From: Chaenocephalus aceratus
Lineage: Eukaryota > Chordata > Actinopteri > Perciformes > Channichthyidae
Direction: 5' to 3'
DNA length: 64,000 bases
Assembly (NCBI GenBank): GCA_023974075.1
Contig: JAMFTG010000153.1
Span: forward strand, 189,097 to 253,096
Shown: one piece after another, positions 49,666-64,000 of the stretch
How the letters are laid out: the number at the start of each line of letters is the position of its first letter
Numbering within the stretch: the first letter of the stretch is position 1
Translations under genes and position numbers: made by a program
Notes under the pieces: generated by a model
What the model saw: only the letters and a program-made list of their open reading frames with translations
Databases searched by the model: none
What the model was told of the DNA's origin: nothing

Positions 49666-52292
49666 TTAAAGGTCACCTATTATGCAAAATCCTCTTCTCC
49701 ATGTCTCTTCTACGTCAACATGTGTCCCCTCTTCTTCATGTCTCTTCTACATCAACATGTGTCCCCTCTTCTTCATGTCTCTTCTACGTCAACATGTGTC
49801 CCCTCTTCTTCATGTCTCTTCTACATCAACATGTGTCCCCTCTTCTTCATGTCTCTTCTACATCAACATGTGTCCCCTCTTCTTCATGTCTCTTCTACAT
49901 CAACACGTGTCCCCTCTTCTTCATGTCTCTTCTACATCAACACGTGTCCCCTCTTCTTCATGTCTCTTCTACATCACCATGTGTCCCCTCTTCTTCATGT
50001 CTCTTCTACGTCAACATGTGTCCCCTCTTCTTCACGTCTCTTCTACATCAACATGTGTCCCCTCTTCTTCATGTCTCTTCTACATCAACATGTGTCCCCT
50101 CTTCTTCATGTCTCTTCAACATCAACATGTGTCCCCTCTTCTCCATGTCTCTTCAACATCAACATGTGTCCCCTCTTCTTCATGTCTCTTCTACATCAAC
50201 ATGTGTCCCCTCTTCTTCATGTCTCTTCTACATCAACATGTGTCCCCTCTTCTTCATGTCTCTTCAACATCAACATGTGTCCCCTCTTCTCCATATCTCT
50301 TCAACATCAACATGTGTCCCCTCTTCTTCATGTCTCTTCTACATCAACATGTGTCCCCTCTTCTTCATGTCTCTTCAACATCAACATGTGTCCCCTCTTC
50401 TTCATGTCTCTTCTACATCAACATGTGTCCCCTCTTCTTCATAATAATAATAATAAATAATAACTGATATTTCTATAGCGCCTTTCAAGGGACCCAAGGT
50501 CGCTTTACAGGAATAGGGCAAGCACAAACAAAACAAAACAAAACAAAGGTCAGACAGACAAAACAACAGATCGATTTAAGGGCCGAAAGCCTTGGCAGAC
50601 AGATGGGACTTGAGGGCCCTTTGAAGGCGTCCAGTGTGGGGATGTTGCGAATCTCCGCAGGGAGAGCGTTCCAGAGGGGGGGGGCTGCCACACTGAAGGC
50701 TCTGTCCCCGAAGGTTCTCAGTTTGGTGCGGGGGGTGGTGAGCAGGCCAGAGTCTGAAGACTGCAGGTTCCGGGGTGGGGCATGTGGGTGGAGGATGTCC
50801 GATAGGTACTGGGGGGCAAGGGCATGGAGGGACTTGTAGGTCAGGAGGAGGACTTTATAAGTGATGCGGAACTTGACCGGCAACCAGTGGAGGTGGATGA
50901 GGGTGGGAGTGATGTGCTGCCAGGGCTTTGTGTGTGTGAGGACCCGAGCTGCACAGTTTTGGACATACTGGAGCCTGTCCGGGGTTTTGTTGGGAACCCC
51001 GAACAGGACACCATTGCAGTAGTCCAAGCGGGGTGGTGACAAATGCATGCACCAGGGTCTCGGCAACCGACTCCGAGAGTGACGGTCGGAGTCTGGCAAT
51101 GTTCCGCAGGTGGTAGAAACCGATTTGGTCACAGACTTGACATGGGAATGGTAGGAAAGGGTGGAGTCGAGGATCACACCCAGGTTGCGGGCTTCAGGAG
51201 ATGGGGAGATGGAGCAGCCGTCGACCTCAAGGACGAAGTCACCAACCTTCAGGAGCAGTGCCTTGGGTGCCACAACCATGAGCTCTGTGTTACTGCTGTT
51301 TAGCGTCAGATAGTTTGAAGACATCCATGTCTTGAGGTCATGCAGGCAGTTGATGAGAGACTGAGGGGGGAGCTGGGAGGATGGAGTGGTGCTGAGATAA
51401 AGTTGGGTATCATCAGCGTAGCAGTGGAAGTTGAGTCCATGATGTCGGATGATCTTCATGTCTCTTCTACATCAACATGTGTCCCCTCTTCTCCATGTCT
51501 CTTCTACATCAACATGTGTCCCCTCTTCTTCATGTCTCTTCTACATCAACATGTGTCCCCTCTTCTTCCTGTCTCTTCTACATCAACATGTGTCCCCTCT
51601 TCTTCATGTCTCTTCTACATCAACATGTGTCCCCTCTTCTTCATGTCTCTTCTACATCAACATGTGTCCCCTCTTCTTCACGTCTCTTCTACATCAACAT
51701 GTGTCCCCTCTTCTTCATGTCTCTTCTACATCAACATGTGTCCCCTCTTCTTCATGTCTCTTCTACATCAACATGTGTCCCCTCTTCTTCATGTCTCTTC
51801 TACATCAACATGTGTCCCCTCTTCTTCATGTCTCTTCTACATCAACATGTGTCCCCTCTGTGGAAAGAGACTCTGAAAGTTTCAGGAACAAAGATTCTCT
51901 CTCTTTTTGATCCATTTCTATAAAAACCTGTCTGGAAATGAGCTGATCAGATTTTGGCCACTTTATGATGTCATAACGATGTGTTGTCTTGTGTAACCAT
52001 TAGCCAATCAGTAACCAAGGTAACCCCCCCCCTTATCACCTGAATCTCCTCTAGAGCTCCATTGAGTTCTTTGTAACCAAATGTCTCTCAGAGGGGCGTG
52101 GGGAGGGGCTCCTTGTTTTCATCTAAAGTAACTGACAGAGAATCAGCACTTTGGAAACAGGGCTGAAACAGAGGGGATTATGGGTAATGCTGCAATGATC
52201 TGTTTGGTGTTTCAGCCAATCAGAGACAGGCTCTGGATATTTCTGAGACCTGTGATATATTGATGAAAAACAGTAGAATAGAGGACCTTTAA
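49666..52292. mobile_element. TTAA MITE with 37-bp minisatellite (intron 3, unit 2)
   Basis: Same nested structure as 14245-17754: left array 49689-50442 (about 20 copies, with a TCTTCAACATC variant frequent here and absent from unit 1), L2-like insertion, right array 51453-51860 (about 11 copies), and MITE right end at 52292. Confidence 0.75.
50443..51452 (-). mobile_element. L2-like LINE in the minisatellite (unit 2)
   Basis: Same insertion as 15836-16834 with the same TCTTCAT flanks. The 324-codon ORF 50485-51459 is longer than in unit 1 and keeps the C-terminal RT region (RAFSVAAPPLWNALPAEIRN). It is shifted out of frame between VTKS and RLDYCNG by compensating indels. Confidence 0.9.
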
Positions 52293-52800
52293 ATAAAAAT
52301 AAACGTTTTTAATGAGCTAACGCTAACCATCAGACAGAGCGGTTTGTTCCTGTCGTCTCATGGCTGAATCTGATCACCTGAATGATCGTTTCTGTTGCTT
52401 TACAGACTTGAAGACTCACTTTCACAGACGCCTAAAGCCCCGCTCCCTTCTACATCTGCAGCCAGCGGTACAGGTGAGTTTATCTTTTTCTCACATTACT
52501 CGTTATCGTTCAATATTTTTGAAATGTAGTTTCATCAGTCTTAGGACGTTTGAGTGGTGCAGGGAGGATGAATCTTTGTAGGCCAACATAGAAGTAAGCA
52601 TCGCAAGGGCTCCCTAAACAAAACAAAAGCCAATGGGATTTTACCAATGGATTTCGGAAAATTGCACAAAATAATCTCTTGATCAAACTTTTATGATATT
52701 TACTTGTTTGGTTCAGCAGGATAATCTCCACATATTAACACCACTTTTATAACAATTGAAGTGTAAATGCAATCTCCAGAATGAAAAAGCTAATGTTAGG

Positions 52801-53221
52801 CTATAAAGAAGTCACATGACTTCACGTCACCACCGCTAAGCTAAAGGTGGCTAATGTTGGGCTATAAAGGAACTACAGCACGGTCACATGACTTCACGTC
52901 ACCACCGCTAAGCTAAAGGCGGCTAATGTTGGGCTATAAAGGAACTACAGCACGGTCACATGACTTCACGTCACCACCGCTAAGCTAAAGGCGGCTAATG
53001 TTGGGCTATAAAGGAACTACAGCACGGTCACATGACTTCACGTCACCACCGCTAAGCTAAAGGTGGCTAATGTTGGGCCATAAAGGAACTACAGCACGGT
53101 CACATGACTTCATGTCACCACCGCTAAGCTAAAGGTGGCTAATGTTGGGCTATAAAGGAACTACAGCACGGTCACATGACTTCACGTCACCACCGCTAAG
53201 CTAAAGGCGGCTAATGTTGGG
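52801..53221. repeat. 72-bp minisatellite, intron 4 of unit 2
   Basis: About 6 copies against about 16 in unit 1, with identical flanks. Confidence 0.95.
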
Positions 53222-54789
53222 TGTGTTGAAATGTAGTCATCTCATTTAGACACTATTTACTGACGCATTTTATTTCGTAGGACAACACTTTTGAATCTCT
53301 TCAGCTTGTGTTAACCACAGATCTTATTTCAGGCTCACAACCAAACAATAGTAAAAAAAATTGACTTCAAGACGAGTGAACAGGAAGTTGTAAAATGCCA
53401 ACTCATTTCCAGGTTTTAGGACTCATTCCTTCACCACGCTATACTAAGACCTACACATAAAACCACAGAACACGAAGTGAGTAACACACATGTAAATGTA
53501 TAAATAAAATGTTCTTGTTCTTCTATAGATAAGTATTTATATTCTTTATAAAATCATAGTTTAGGTTTTATTCGTCCAGATTTTTCAGATATCTGTGACT
53601 GATATTTCCCTACAAGGCAAAGTCTGGGATAAACCTCAGTGTATAAATGTGGTGCAATGTCAACAACCATGTAACCCCCATCTTTTCTTCTTCTCATCGT
53701 CAGACAAACAGAAGGACACTTGGTCCAGCAGCTTCCGGAAGTGTCTCTACGATAGATTTGGCGTTTACATCGAGGACTTCCGCTTCCAGCAGGAGGAGCA
53801 GACGGTGGAGACGGACGAGCCGCTGAGCGCCAAGAGGTGAGGAGAGGAAACACAGAAACCCTAAAAAAAATAGATGCGATTTATTTCATTGTTGAAGACG
53901 AGGGCTGTAAGAAATGCTTTGTGTTTCAGAAAATGTATAAAGAAAGTGTTATTAGACTGTATGAAGTTGATTTTTGATCGTGTTCTGCTTTCATGTTTCA
54001 GTATTTGTAAGCAACTGTGACTGAAAGAATATTGCTTTTATTTTTTAATGCACTTTTTAAATATGTGTCCCCGGTGTGTCGGGGGAACTCACGCAGCGAG
54101 TATATATTTGTATATATCTGAGACCTATGCTATTGCCTACAAGTAGCATGATAGGTGACCTTTAATGCTAGATAGATGTAGGTCCTCTTAAGAGTATTTT
54201 AACTTATTCTGTATGTTTCATTTAATATTTATTATTTTTTATAATATTTTATTTTATTTTTTTCTTCGTCTTTTATATAATTTTTTTTAAATTTTATTTT
54301 ATTATATTGTTAACTCATGTCTGATGTTAACATGCCGCTGTGACGAACGAAAATCCCAATTTGTGATAAAAACAATGTGTTAAAGCTGAATATCTTTAAA
54401 TAAATACATCCTAATCAAACATGTGGTTTCCGACACACAGGTTGACTGAAAACATGAGAAGACTCAGTGAGTATTAATACTTCCCTTCACCGTTCATCAC
54501 AAACAATACAGAATACAAGCGCTACCAAGATACATCTGTGTTTCTCTGCGTCTGTGATTGGTCAGTTTCTGTTTTTTTCAGAGCGAGGGTTGAAACCATT
54601 GTCCAACTTCAAGAGGAACCTGACGGCGCTGTCCAGCTGGTACTCCATCTACACCTCGGCCATCGCCTTCATTGTGAGTTCAGCCCGAAGGTTACTGATG
54701 ATGATAATAATACAAAATGAAAAAATGATTTGTGGAGCTCTTTTTAAAAGTCCCATGTCATGGCCATTTCTACTGATCATAATTCCAGT

Positions 54790-57700
54790 GTTTCATTTCA
54801 TTTCATTTCAAACCTTTATTTACCCAGGTGAATCCCATTGAGATCATTGATCTCTTTTTCAAGGGAGACCTGCTCAAGTAGTTCCACATGAAACATAAAA
54901 ACACATAAACAGAACAACAAAAAGGACATCTTACAGCATCATTACAGGGATTACAATTTACAATAACTATCCACATGAGCAGGTACCAACAGCTTCCGAT
55001 TGAGTAGCATCCAACCGAGCTTTAAAAACATTTAGTGGCACCAGATTGCTCAGTTTCCATTTCAATTGCAGACTATTCCAAGACAGAGGAGCTGCGCATC
55101 TAAATGCTATCTTCCCTAAGACAGTCCTCAGGCAGTAGCCACTTACAATTCGCCGTGAGATCAGGGAGCAGATGTAGGATGGAAGTTTCCCTGTATATGA
55201 AAATGTACCAGTGACTGAGCCTCCGTACAGTTAGTGAAAGCAAACCCTTGCATACAGGGTACAGTGATGGGTTAATGCTTTACAGTTTGTCACAAATCTC
55301 AGTGCGCTGTGATACGCAGCATCTAACTTGACCAGGCAATGGGCAGGTGCATTCATATAGACCAGATCCCCATAGTCCAGCACAGGTCAAAGGTCACAGA
55401 GCCTCTTCCTGGCCTCAAGCGAGAAACAGGACTTGTTCCTGTAGAAGAAACCTAGCCTAACCCTCAGCTTTTTAAGCAGGTTATTGACATGACGTTTAAA
55501 AGTGAGACAATCATCAAGCCAGATACCAAGGTATTTGTAACAGGCAACAACTTCAAGTTTTGTTCCTTGCGTAGTTACAATATCTAAAACAGGCTCTGGT
55601 GTCTTTTTAGCTTTAGAAAAGAGCATTACCTTGGTTTGATCCACATTTAAAAGAAGCTTTAGTTCAGAGCGCTGAGTCTGAATAATGTTAAAAACAGCCT
55701 GTAATTCAACACCAGCCTCCTAAATGGAGGGACCTGCACAATACATCACGGTATCATCCGCATAAAAATGTAAAGTAGCTTCATTCACATTTTCACCTAC
55801 GCTGTTGATGTAGATGGAGAATAAAAGTGGTCCTAAAACAGAACCTTGAGGAACACCATTAGAAATGTTTAACCACTCAGAAGACAGCCCATCAAAGTGA
55901 ACACATTGGGACCTTTCAGAGAGGTAGTTCACAAACCACCCACTGCATGGCTGGATATGCTAATACTGGCTAGCCTCTGCTTTAAGATGAGATGATCGAC
56001 TGTGTCAAACGCTTTGGAAAGGTCAATAAACAGAGCTGCACAACTCTGCTTATTATCTAAAATACTCGTAATATCATTCACCACTTTCATTGTGGCAGTG
56101 ATGGTGCTGCGCTGCTTTCTGAAGCCTGACTGATGTTTAGACAGGATGTCATTTGTACATAAAAACTCCTTTACCTGTTCACTCACTAGGCGTTCAAGAA
56201 CCTTAGCCAGAGCTGATAATTTAGAGATGGGCCTATAGTTATTTAAAATAGTTGCCTCCCCTCCTTTTAGCAAAGGCAAGACATAAGCTGACTTCCATAC
56301 TTTTGGGATTTTGTTCTTGCTGAGGGAGAGGTTAAAAACAGTAGTGAGAGGTAGAGCAATAAAATCTGCAGCTATCTTTAAAAAGAAAGGTTCTACGTTG
56401 TCCGGGCCAGCCGGTTTCTTAGGATCTAACTTGGTTAAAGCCTCACGAACAACATCAACAGTAAAAGGAGTAAAACTAAAAGCGTTTTCCAGAACCACGT
56501 TGTTCAGAGTCACAGACTGTGGTGTTCACAGAAGCAGAGTTAGTGACAGAATCAACAGAGAGCCACAGGACACAACATGCTCATTAAAGCAATTTAGCAT
56601 AGTGGCCCTGTCCGATATAGAGCCAGATGCTGTGGTGAGGCACGGAGGTAGCTCATTACGGATCTCACCGGTGGATATCGATTTTATGGCTTTCCAACAT
56701 TTCCTAGGATTATTCAGGTTCTTTGTGGAAACTGACAGATAATACTTAGACTTAGCCATTTTGATTTGCGATGTGAAGCTATTTCTTAGCTGCCTAAAAC
56801 GCAGCCATTCTACCTCTGAGCCTGATCTCCTAGCCTTTGCCCAGGCCTTGTTTCTCATGAAGGAGACTGGACAGCTCAGCAGAAAACCAAGGATTGTCTC
56901 GTCCCTTCACTCTAAATGTACGCAGGGTGCATGTCTATCAATGATCTCCATAAAACCAAGATAAAAATAAGACCATGCAGTTTCCACATCAGCACACAGA
57001 TCGATTTTACCCCAATCAAAATCAAACAGATCATGAACAAAACCCTGCTCCACAAAGTGTTTTTTGTCTCTCTTGATGATAATGCGAGGTTTAAACCTTT
57101 TGGACCTTAGTGTCCCTAATTGTGGCTACAGCACAGTGATCGCTCAGATCATTCGCAAATACTCCCACAGATGAGTATTTATGGGGAACATTAGTTAAGA
57201 TGAGATCAATTAGGGAGGGATTTATTAGGGGACTTAATGTTAGGGCGAGTAGGACTGTCTATAATCTGAGTAACATTCAAAGAGATACAAAGGTTTTTTA
57301 AAGTCCCAGTTAAAATCACCAAGCAGCTCTATTTCATTGTAGTCAAGTTGAGATAACAGTTTTGCCAAAGAAGATAAAGAGTCCTTGACAGCTGAGGGGC
57401 CTCTGTAGCAGCCCACCACCATGACCTGTTGACCCTTTGCCACTTCGATATTTAAGGCTAACAATTCTAGTTGTTTACTAATAGATTTGGAAACCATCTT
57501 GGTTACACAAAACTTATTTTTCACATAAATGGCAACGCCACCACCTTTTTTAGGACGGTCCGTACGATATACACTGTAACCATTTAAGTAGATGTCAGAG
57601 GCCAAAATAGATTTATCTAGCCACGTTTCTGATAAGACAATGACATCAGCATCAGTCGAGCTCGCCCAAATGCGGACAAAATCTAACTTAGGTAACAGAC

Positions 57701-57945
57701 TGCGCAGATTTAAGTGAATGAATCCCAACCCCGATCTAGAATTAAAATCAGCAGGAGTAGCTATCTGACTACTACTGCTGCTACTGGGCGGTCCAGGGTT
57801 CAGTTGTACATTCCCTGATAGTAATAATGGCAAAAAAAACCAAGCACCTTTTCGTCTTAACCGACACACATACAGTGTGAAGAAAGCAGTCCTGAAGAAC
57901 CATCATAGCAGCAAGTGTTGAGGTCTACTAGAATAGATTCACATT
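54790..57945 (-). mobile_element. Rex1-like LINE, degenerate (intron 7, unit 2)
   Basis: Counterpart of 21310-24525. Its RT fragment 55929-56513 is more complete than in unit 1 (KLDPKKPAGPDNV to LSKAFDTVDHLILKQRL in one frame). The endonuclease part is shortened (about 57300). The 5' part lacks about 60 bp including the first codons. A patch at about 56230-56350 differs from unit 1 far more than its surroundings. Confidence 0.85.
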
Positions 57946-58740
57946 GTTCAATTTTCCAAACTCACATTGGTTTCTCTCACAGCATCTCTGATAGTCTGTG
58001 TATTCACTCTCTGTCCTACACGGCTTGTTGGAGCTCCTGCCCCCCCCTCCCTGTGAGCCCACTGTGCTCTGATTGGTCAGCTCGCCCACTCTGGTCTGAT
58101 GAGTCCACCACCGTCACAGCGGAATATCAGTGATTATGTGTTACCATGGAGTTGGTTAGCAACCAGGAAATGACACCAGTAATGACAAACAGATGAGAAT
58201 GCTGCGTGGGGTCTGGGTGACACCGCGAAAACTCACCTGAACTCAATGGTCTGCAAAGGGTAACATCTGAAAGTTCCCCCAGAGGGAGTTTCTCGCCAAA
58301 ACAACAAAACATTTTTAAGAAGGATAAATGTATATTTTGAGCATTCATTTTGAGGTTTAACTATACTTTGTTGACTATAAATATTATGAAAAGACAAAGA
58401 GTTTCAGTTTAAGATCAGATTTTACAGTTGAAACGTTTTTCATTTAGTCGTGACCTCATCTTGATCCGTGACACCTTTTAATTATTGCATCTTCATCTTT
58501 TAGTGTGCATTCACATGAATTATCTACATGTATATAAAGACACCTTAAAAATGTGTGTGTGTGTGTGTGTGTGTGTTCTGCAGGTCTACATGTATGCAGC
58601 GTGGCACGGCTGGGCCGTCCCGATGTTCCTGTTCTCCTCGCCATCGTCCGACTCTCTTTAAATTATCTCATCGCCAGGTCAGTGTAAGCCCCGCCCCTCG
58701 CTCTCCTACAGCCAATCACACGGCTCCAATCAGAGACATT

Positions 58741-59117
58741 GGGTGTTTCTCAATGTCGAGGAAAGCTGCTCCAGAGCCACTATTTCAAGGATGCTACGTC
58801 ATCGAGTCCCCGCCGAAGGACTGTTCCAATGTCCAGGATACTTGGAATTCTACCGAGGCCGGCGTGCTTCGTTGCGCGAAATTTCGAGGCTGCACATGTG
58901 TATCCTCCGCGGTCTTAAAATCCCCACAATGCTTTGCGCACGGACCAATTTCCAAAATCTTTGGTGGAAAATGTAAGGCGGGGCCTCTCATATGACGCAC
59001 ACCTGCACACTTGCTAGCCTGTTCCATTCTCCGTTCTCCGAATGCCAGGAAGGATTCTAGCCTCTGATGGACCTGACTCGGAGGACAAGGAAGCGTCCTT
59101 GACATTGAGAAACACCC
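58741..59117. mobile_element. MITE with GGGTGTTTCTCAATGTC termini (intron 8, unit 2)
   Basis: Counterpart of 25632-26012 with the same TIRs and small indels. Confidence 0.8.
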
Positions 59118-61218
59118 TGTTAATCAGGTTGACGTGAATCTTCTCGTAAAGGCAATTTAAGTAACATGCAGGTGAATCAGATGAACAATAGATCAGGGGG
59201 GGTTCATTACATTTATGCATCTTAACTCCAGGCAACTAATCTATCAGACAAAATATTCTGAAACTATTTTGAAAAGTATTTACCGTAAAAGTTATTTTTC
59301 ATGCAGAAATGGCAGAAAATGCTGTTTTCAGCTTTCCAAAATCTAGAGATTCTCTGCTTTTATGTTTTTTTAAACTGAATATATTTGGTATTTGTACTTC
59401 AAAACAGGACATTTTAACACATCGCCTGTGAGGAACTGGTAGGATATTGGCTCTGTTATCTGGGTTTTATGATAACAATCAATTGAATAATACAATGTTA
59501 CAGCTATTTCTCAGACGCTCCATTAACGAGCTGTTCTGGCTCGCTTAGGGTACTTAGACCCGGCTTATACGTAACTTTATGACTCGTATGTTCTTTAAAA
59601 CTACTCAATGGGAAATAGAAGGGGGTTAACTATGTGTTTAAGAGTGTAACAAGGAGCAAAGCACTTCAGTCAGGGAGAGGAAACGTCACTAATTAAAATG
59701 TTTGAATAGATGTTTTTTATTCCATTCTTGACAGATAGGTAACTTTTCATCCACTCGAAGCCTCACCGTGTTTTAAAAATGAACCAGTGATTCTGAGCAG
59801 CTTGAATCAAAATCTTTGACAACAGATATATTTAGACAGTGTGAAATGATCTAATTTCTCCCTGTGTGTTCCCATGATGCACTGCTCTCAGAGGCTGGAG
59901 GATCCAGTGGAGCATCGTACCTGAAGTCTCCGAGCCCGTGGTGAGAAATCTCTGTGATTTATCTTCAACATGAAAAGAAATATCCATTTAAAAAATCTGA
60001 AAGTGTCCTGACGGGCTACCTGGACAGGTGAACAGGAAGCTAGTGTGACAGACTAACAGCTCCACCTGGTGGCTGTGGGACGTCAGTTAATGTCATGTCA
60101 TGTTAAATAGTGGAATGACTTTTAATGGTCATGAAAAGTAGGTTTTTAATTGACGAATAATTCATTTGTATTCAAATTTGGTATTAAAAACGGTTGTGCC
60201 TTTATCAAAAATTCCATGTAACACATTCCAACTTCAGGTAGTTTAGGTTATTTACATACATTTCTGTTCATTCAAATTACCTGTTACTTATTTTTCAGAT
60301 TTCTGTTGTTGAAAAGTATTCAAATTAACTCATATTTATTAAAATAATACCAGATTTGCATTAAAAAACATAACATTTGAATGTAACTTGCATTGTTATT
60401 AAGTACGTTTACTCAATTTTAAGGAACTTTCATGTTCTCTACCTACGTTTTTCTATATCGTATTTCTTAGACCTGCCTTTTAGATTTCTGTTCTGGAGAG
60501 GTATGCATGATAACATATATGATGAGGTTCTGCCTGGTTTCAATACACACACATGTTATTGTGGACGTTCTCATCCAAACACACAGTGTATTTCTTAATG
60601 TGAGTAATTAGCTGGGAAGTTGCGTTGCCATGGTGACTAGTTGTGTAGATGATTGACGTGTCAGTTTGTATCTCCTTATTGTCTCCTCTGGTTTCCAGGA
60701 GCCTCCCAAAGAAGACCTGACGGTGTCGGAGAAGTTCACGCTGGTTCTGGACGTGGCTCAGAAAGCTCAGGTGAGACGGAGAGTTCAGCGGAGCGACGTC
60801 AGCGCGTGACAGCTCAGACGGATTCACTACAAACAAACTACTGAAGACCAATGTTTTTACTTTGGCGTTGTGTCTACTTGAGATGTTTGTTGAGTTCTGT
60901 TCTGATGTGTGTTTCTTTCGGGACTCCACGGGGTCTGTGTTTTGTTTTATGTTGACCTTTCTGCCTCATGTTGTTATTGTATTCATGTTCTGTGGTCTTA
61001 GTTTTGAACTTCTGTTCTTTCTTGTGAAGCACGTTGTGATGTTATTGCTGTGAAAGCTGCCACACTAAATACACTTCTTCTTCTGATTAATAAAAGATGT
61101 TCCTTTTGTGTCACAGAACCTGTTCGGCAGGATGGCCAACAGACTGGAGAAAATCAAGAAGTGAGTCACACACGTTGCTCCCCGTCAGAGAGGAATGATG
61201 GTCCGTGGACAGAAATGT

Positions 61219-61474
<256 letters not shown>

Positions 61475-61623
61475 TTTGTTCATTTGGGTTCAGCCTGAGT
61501 TGACTCAGAAGCTGTACGTTGGTCTGTGGCTGGCGTTCATCTCCTCCTGCCTGCTGCCGTTCAAACTGCTGGGATTCTTCATAGGTACCACACACACACA
61601 CACACACACCGCACACGCACACG

Positions 61624-61662
<39 letters not shown>

Positions 61663-62248
61663 ATTGAATTAGAGATTCAGTGTCTCTGACTTGCCTCTCT
61701 CTGCCCAGGTGTGTACGCAGGTTATAAAGTTCTTCGTCATCGACTTCCTCTTCAAGAGCTGTCCGAAGCTGAGGCAGCGCTTCGACACGCCGTTCATCAT
61801 CTGGACCCACCTGCCCACCGACCTGCAGCTGAAGGAGCGCGGCGGCTCCACGCTCACCAGGAGGGTCAGTAACACACTCTGAGATATCCAGAAAATACCT
61901 AAAAACTATATACACAGAATACCTCAAATACATCCACAGCATGTACAGAAAGAAACAACATTAGAATAAGAGATATCCAGAAACATCAGTTGCAACATTA
62001 AAGTGATGCACTTAAATGCATCAATTATAATAAAACAGTAATTCATTGTAATACTTGAGAATGTTTTTTGATTTCAGGACTTTGACTTAATTACTTGTAA
62101 TATTACTACTTCTGATGAAGTAAAGCAATACTCCCTCCTCCTCTGGTTCTGACTGGTCCCAGCAGCTGGTTCCTGGTGTTGCTGGTTGTTCAGTTTGCAT
62201 TTGTTCTTCTCTCACAGCTTGTCTGAGTCTGAACAGGTAGGATCGTGG

Positions 62249-62498
<250 letters not shown>

Positions 62499-64000
62499 AG
62501 ATCAGCAGTGTTTATTCTAGTTAGATAAGTAGTGACACGAATGCCCCCCCTCTCAGCTGCTGGTAGTGTTTGTGACGGTGTTAGTTTGAGATATCGTAAA
62601 CCTATACGTCAAATGTTGCCTCTTTTACTCCATTTCTCTCAGGTTTGTAATAAAGGTAAAACTTCTCCACATTGATGATCACCACAATTGTTCTTCTTGA
62701 TATTGTAACGTCTCCTTTCCTCTGGCGCCATCCTCAGGTCACTCTCAGATCCTACCAAACGTTCATGTTTCTAATGTTAAACGGTTTGTATCAACATCTT
62801 GTTCTGTTTTTAGGTACAATGTTGGGTCAGGTAAACAAACATTGAAGTTGCTTCTTCTCCTCTTCTCCACCAACGTTACATTTTGTGTAAGACTCTAAAC
62901 ATCCATCCATTGGTCGGAGCAACAAGAGACTCGTCTCTCAGGGATGTTCAGGACGTTCCCACAGATCCTCTGCTGCTGACTGTTAAAGCTAGTATCCCCC
63001 CCCCCCCCCTCCAGGTCACGTTATCCAGCGGGCGGGGCAGCGTCGGCCCGGCGGCTCCTCTCGGTGCGAGCCGGGATGAAGACGGAGGGCGATACAGCAG
63101 CACCAAGAGAGGAGCTTTCCACGAGGTGTTCAACCTGCAGGAGAGCGAGCGCCCCCGACAGGTGGGCAGCAACTCTCGATATGTGTTTTGCTGCTTTTGT
63201 TTATTTGTATTTGTTGTGTTTGTTTATTTGAATTAAAGTAGAAAACAAGTCTTTAATCTAAAACAACCTTTCTTTACTGGACCGTAGCTAACAATTTAGC
63301 AAAATCACTTCTCCCAACAAAGTATTTATTCAGATGAATGTTAAATGATCAGAATGAGAATCAGAATACCTCAGAGGGGACATTTACATTGGTACGGCAG
63401 AAAAAGAACCAAAGACAGCTTAATGTTACCTAAGAAGCATAACAACAAATATTAAAGACAACACATCATTCAAATAATTACACAATTTACAAAATACACA
63501 TCCTGTAACAGTTCTGAAGATACAGCAGCCAGGTATATAGTGCACAGCTATCAACGGCAATTACTAGTTCCATCTTCAGAGGTAGGTCGAGCTGCTTCAC
63601 CGTGACATTACATTAACCTCTAATGAAGAATACTACTAAAGTCTTTATACGTGTGTGACTCTGAAAAGTGAATACATTGAGTCTTCACGCACTGGACACG
63701 CCCTCATTCCCACAAGACGCTGCCTGGCCCTCCTGCATGTAGTGATGTTTGACTCTTTGTGTGTCAGTGTGTGAGAGCGGCTGGCGCTGCTGCCTCATCA
63801 ACAGAGACAGGAAGTCGCCCCACTGACTACATCCGCAACGGATACCTCTACGTCACCGAGAAGTAAGTCCCTCACTTCCCGTTCACATTGATTCTTGTTC
63901 CCGCACAATGTCTTCAGATGGAACGCGGATGAGGAGGGAGACGGAAAATACAGTTTTGAGATCAAGCTGAGGCGTAGTAGTATTAGAGAACATCAGAACA

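Overview
This is eukaryotic, almost certainly teleost fish, DNA. The evidence is split exons with GT/AG borders, long (GT)n/(CA)n tracts, and a mix of Tc1, DIRS, hAT, Rex1-like and L2-like elements. One spliced gene matches vertebrate GRAMD4 exon by exon, and an intronless TRIM gene has the form of the fish TRIM25-like/bloodthirsty group. I cannot name the species.

The layout is a direct tandem duplication. Unit 1 runs from about 24 to 40894. Unit 2 runs from about 40895 past the window end, where base 64000 corresponds to about 30650 of unit 1. Each unit carries a TRIM gene on the minus strand followed by gramd4 on the plus strand.

Unit 1: TRIM copy A (1701-3349, minus) is broken by five net +1 frameshifts. 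Upstream of it are a 1.5 kb hAT element (3428-4948, 8-bp target duplication) and a DIRS retrotransposon (5578-8404) nested in a small TIR element. Both are absent from unit 2. gramd4 copy 1 (9713-35857) reads as 19 coding exons, 1779 nt, 592 codons plus stop, with every phase matching. Its introns hold a dead Tc1 copy, four kinds of minisatellite (57, 37, 72 and 17 bp), an L2-like insertion, a Rex1-like LINE, MITEs and a second hAT element. Unit 1 ends with about 5 kb of 3' flank (35858-40894).

Unit 2: TRIM copy B (42373-44016, minus) is an intact 547-codon RING/B-box/coiled-coil/PRY-SPRY ORF. gramd4 copy 2 (45446-63862, exons 1-16 in view) carries a 10-bp deletion in exon 1, indels in exons 8, 13, 14, 15 and 16, and has lost the acceptor AG of exon 12.

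Together the two units keep one intact TRIM and one intact gramd4, each in a different copy. That fits reciprocal loss after duplication. However, the exonic differences in gramd4 are mostly 1-2 nt indels with very few substitutions, so consensus errors or falsely duplicated haplotypes in the assembly must be excluded first. I found no tRNA, rRNA or CRISPR array by eye. The very long ORFs in the window are artefacts of tandem repeats.
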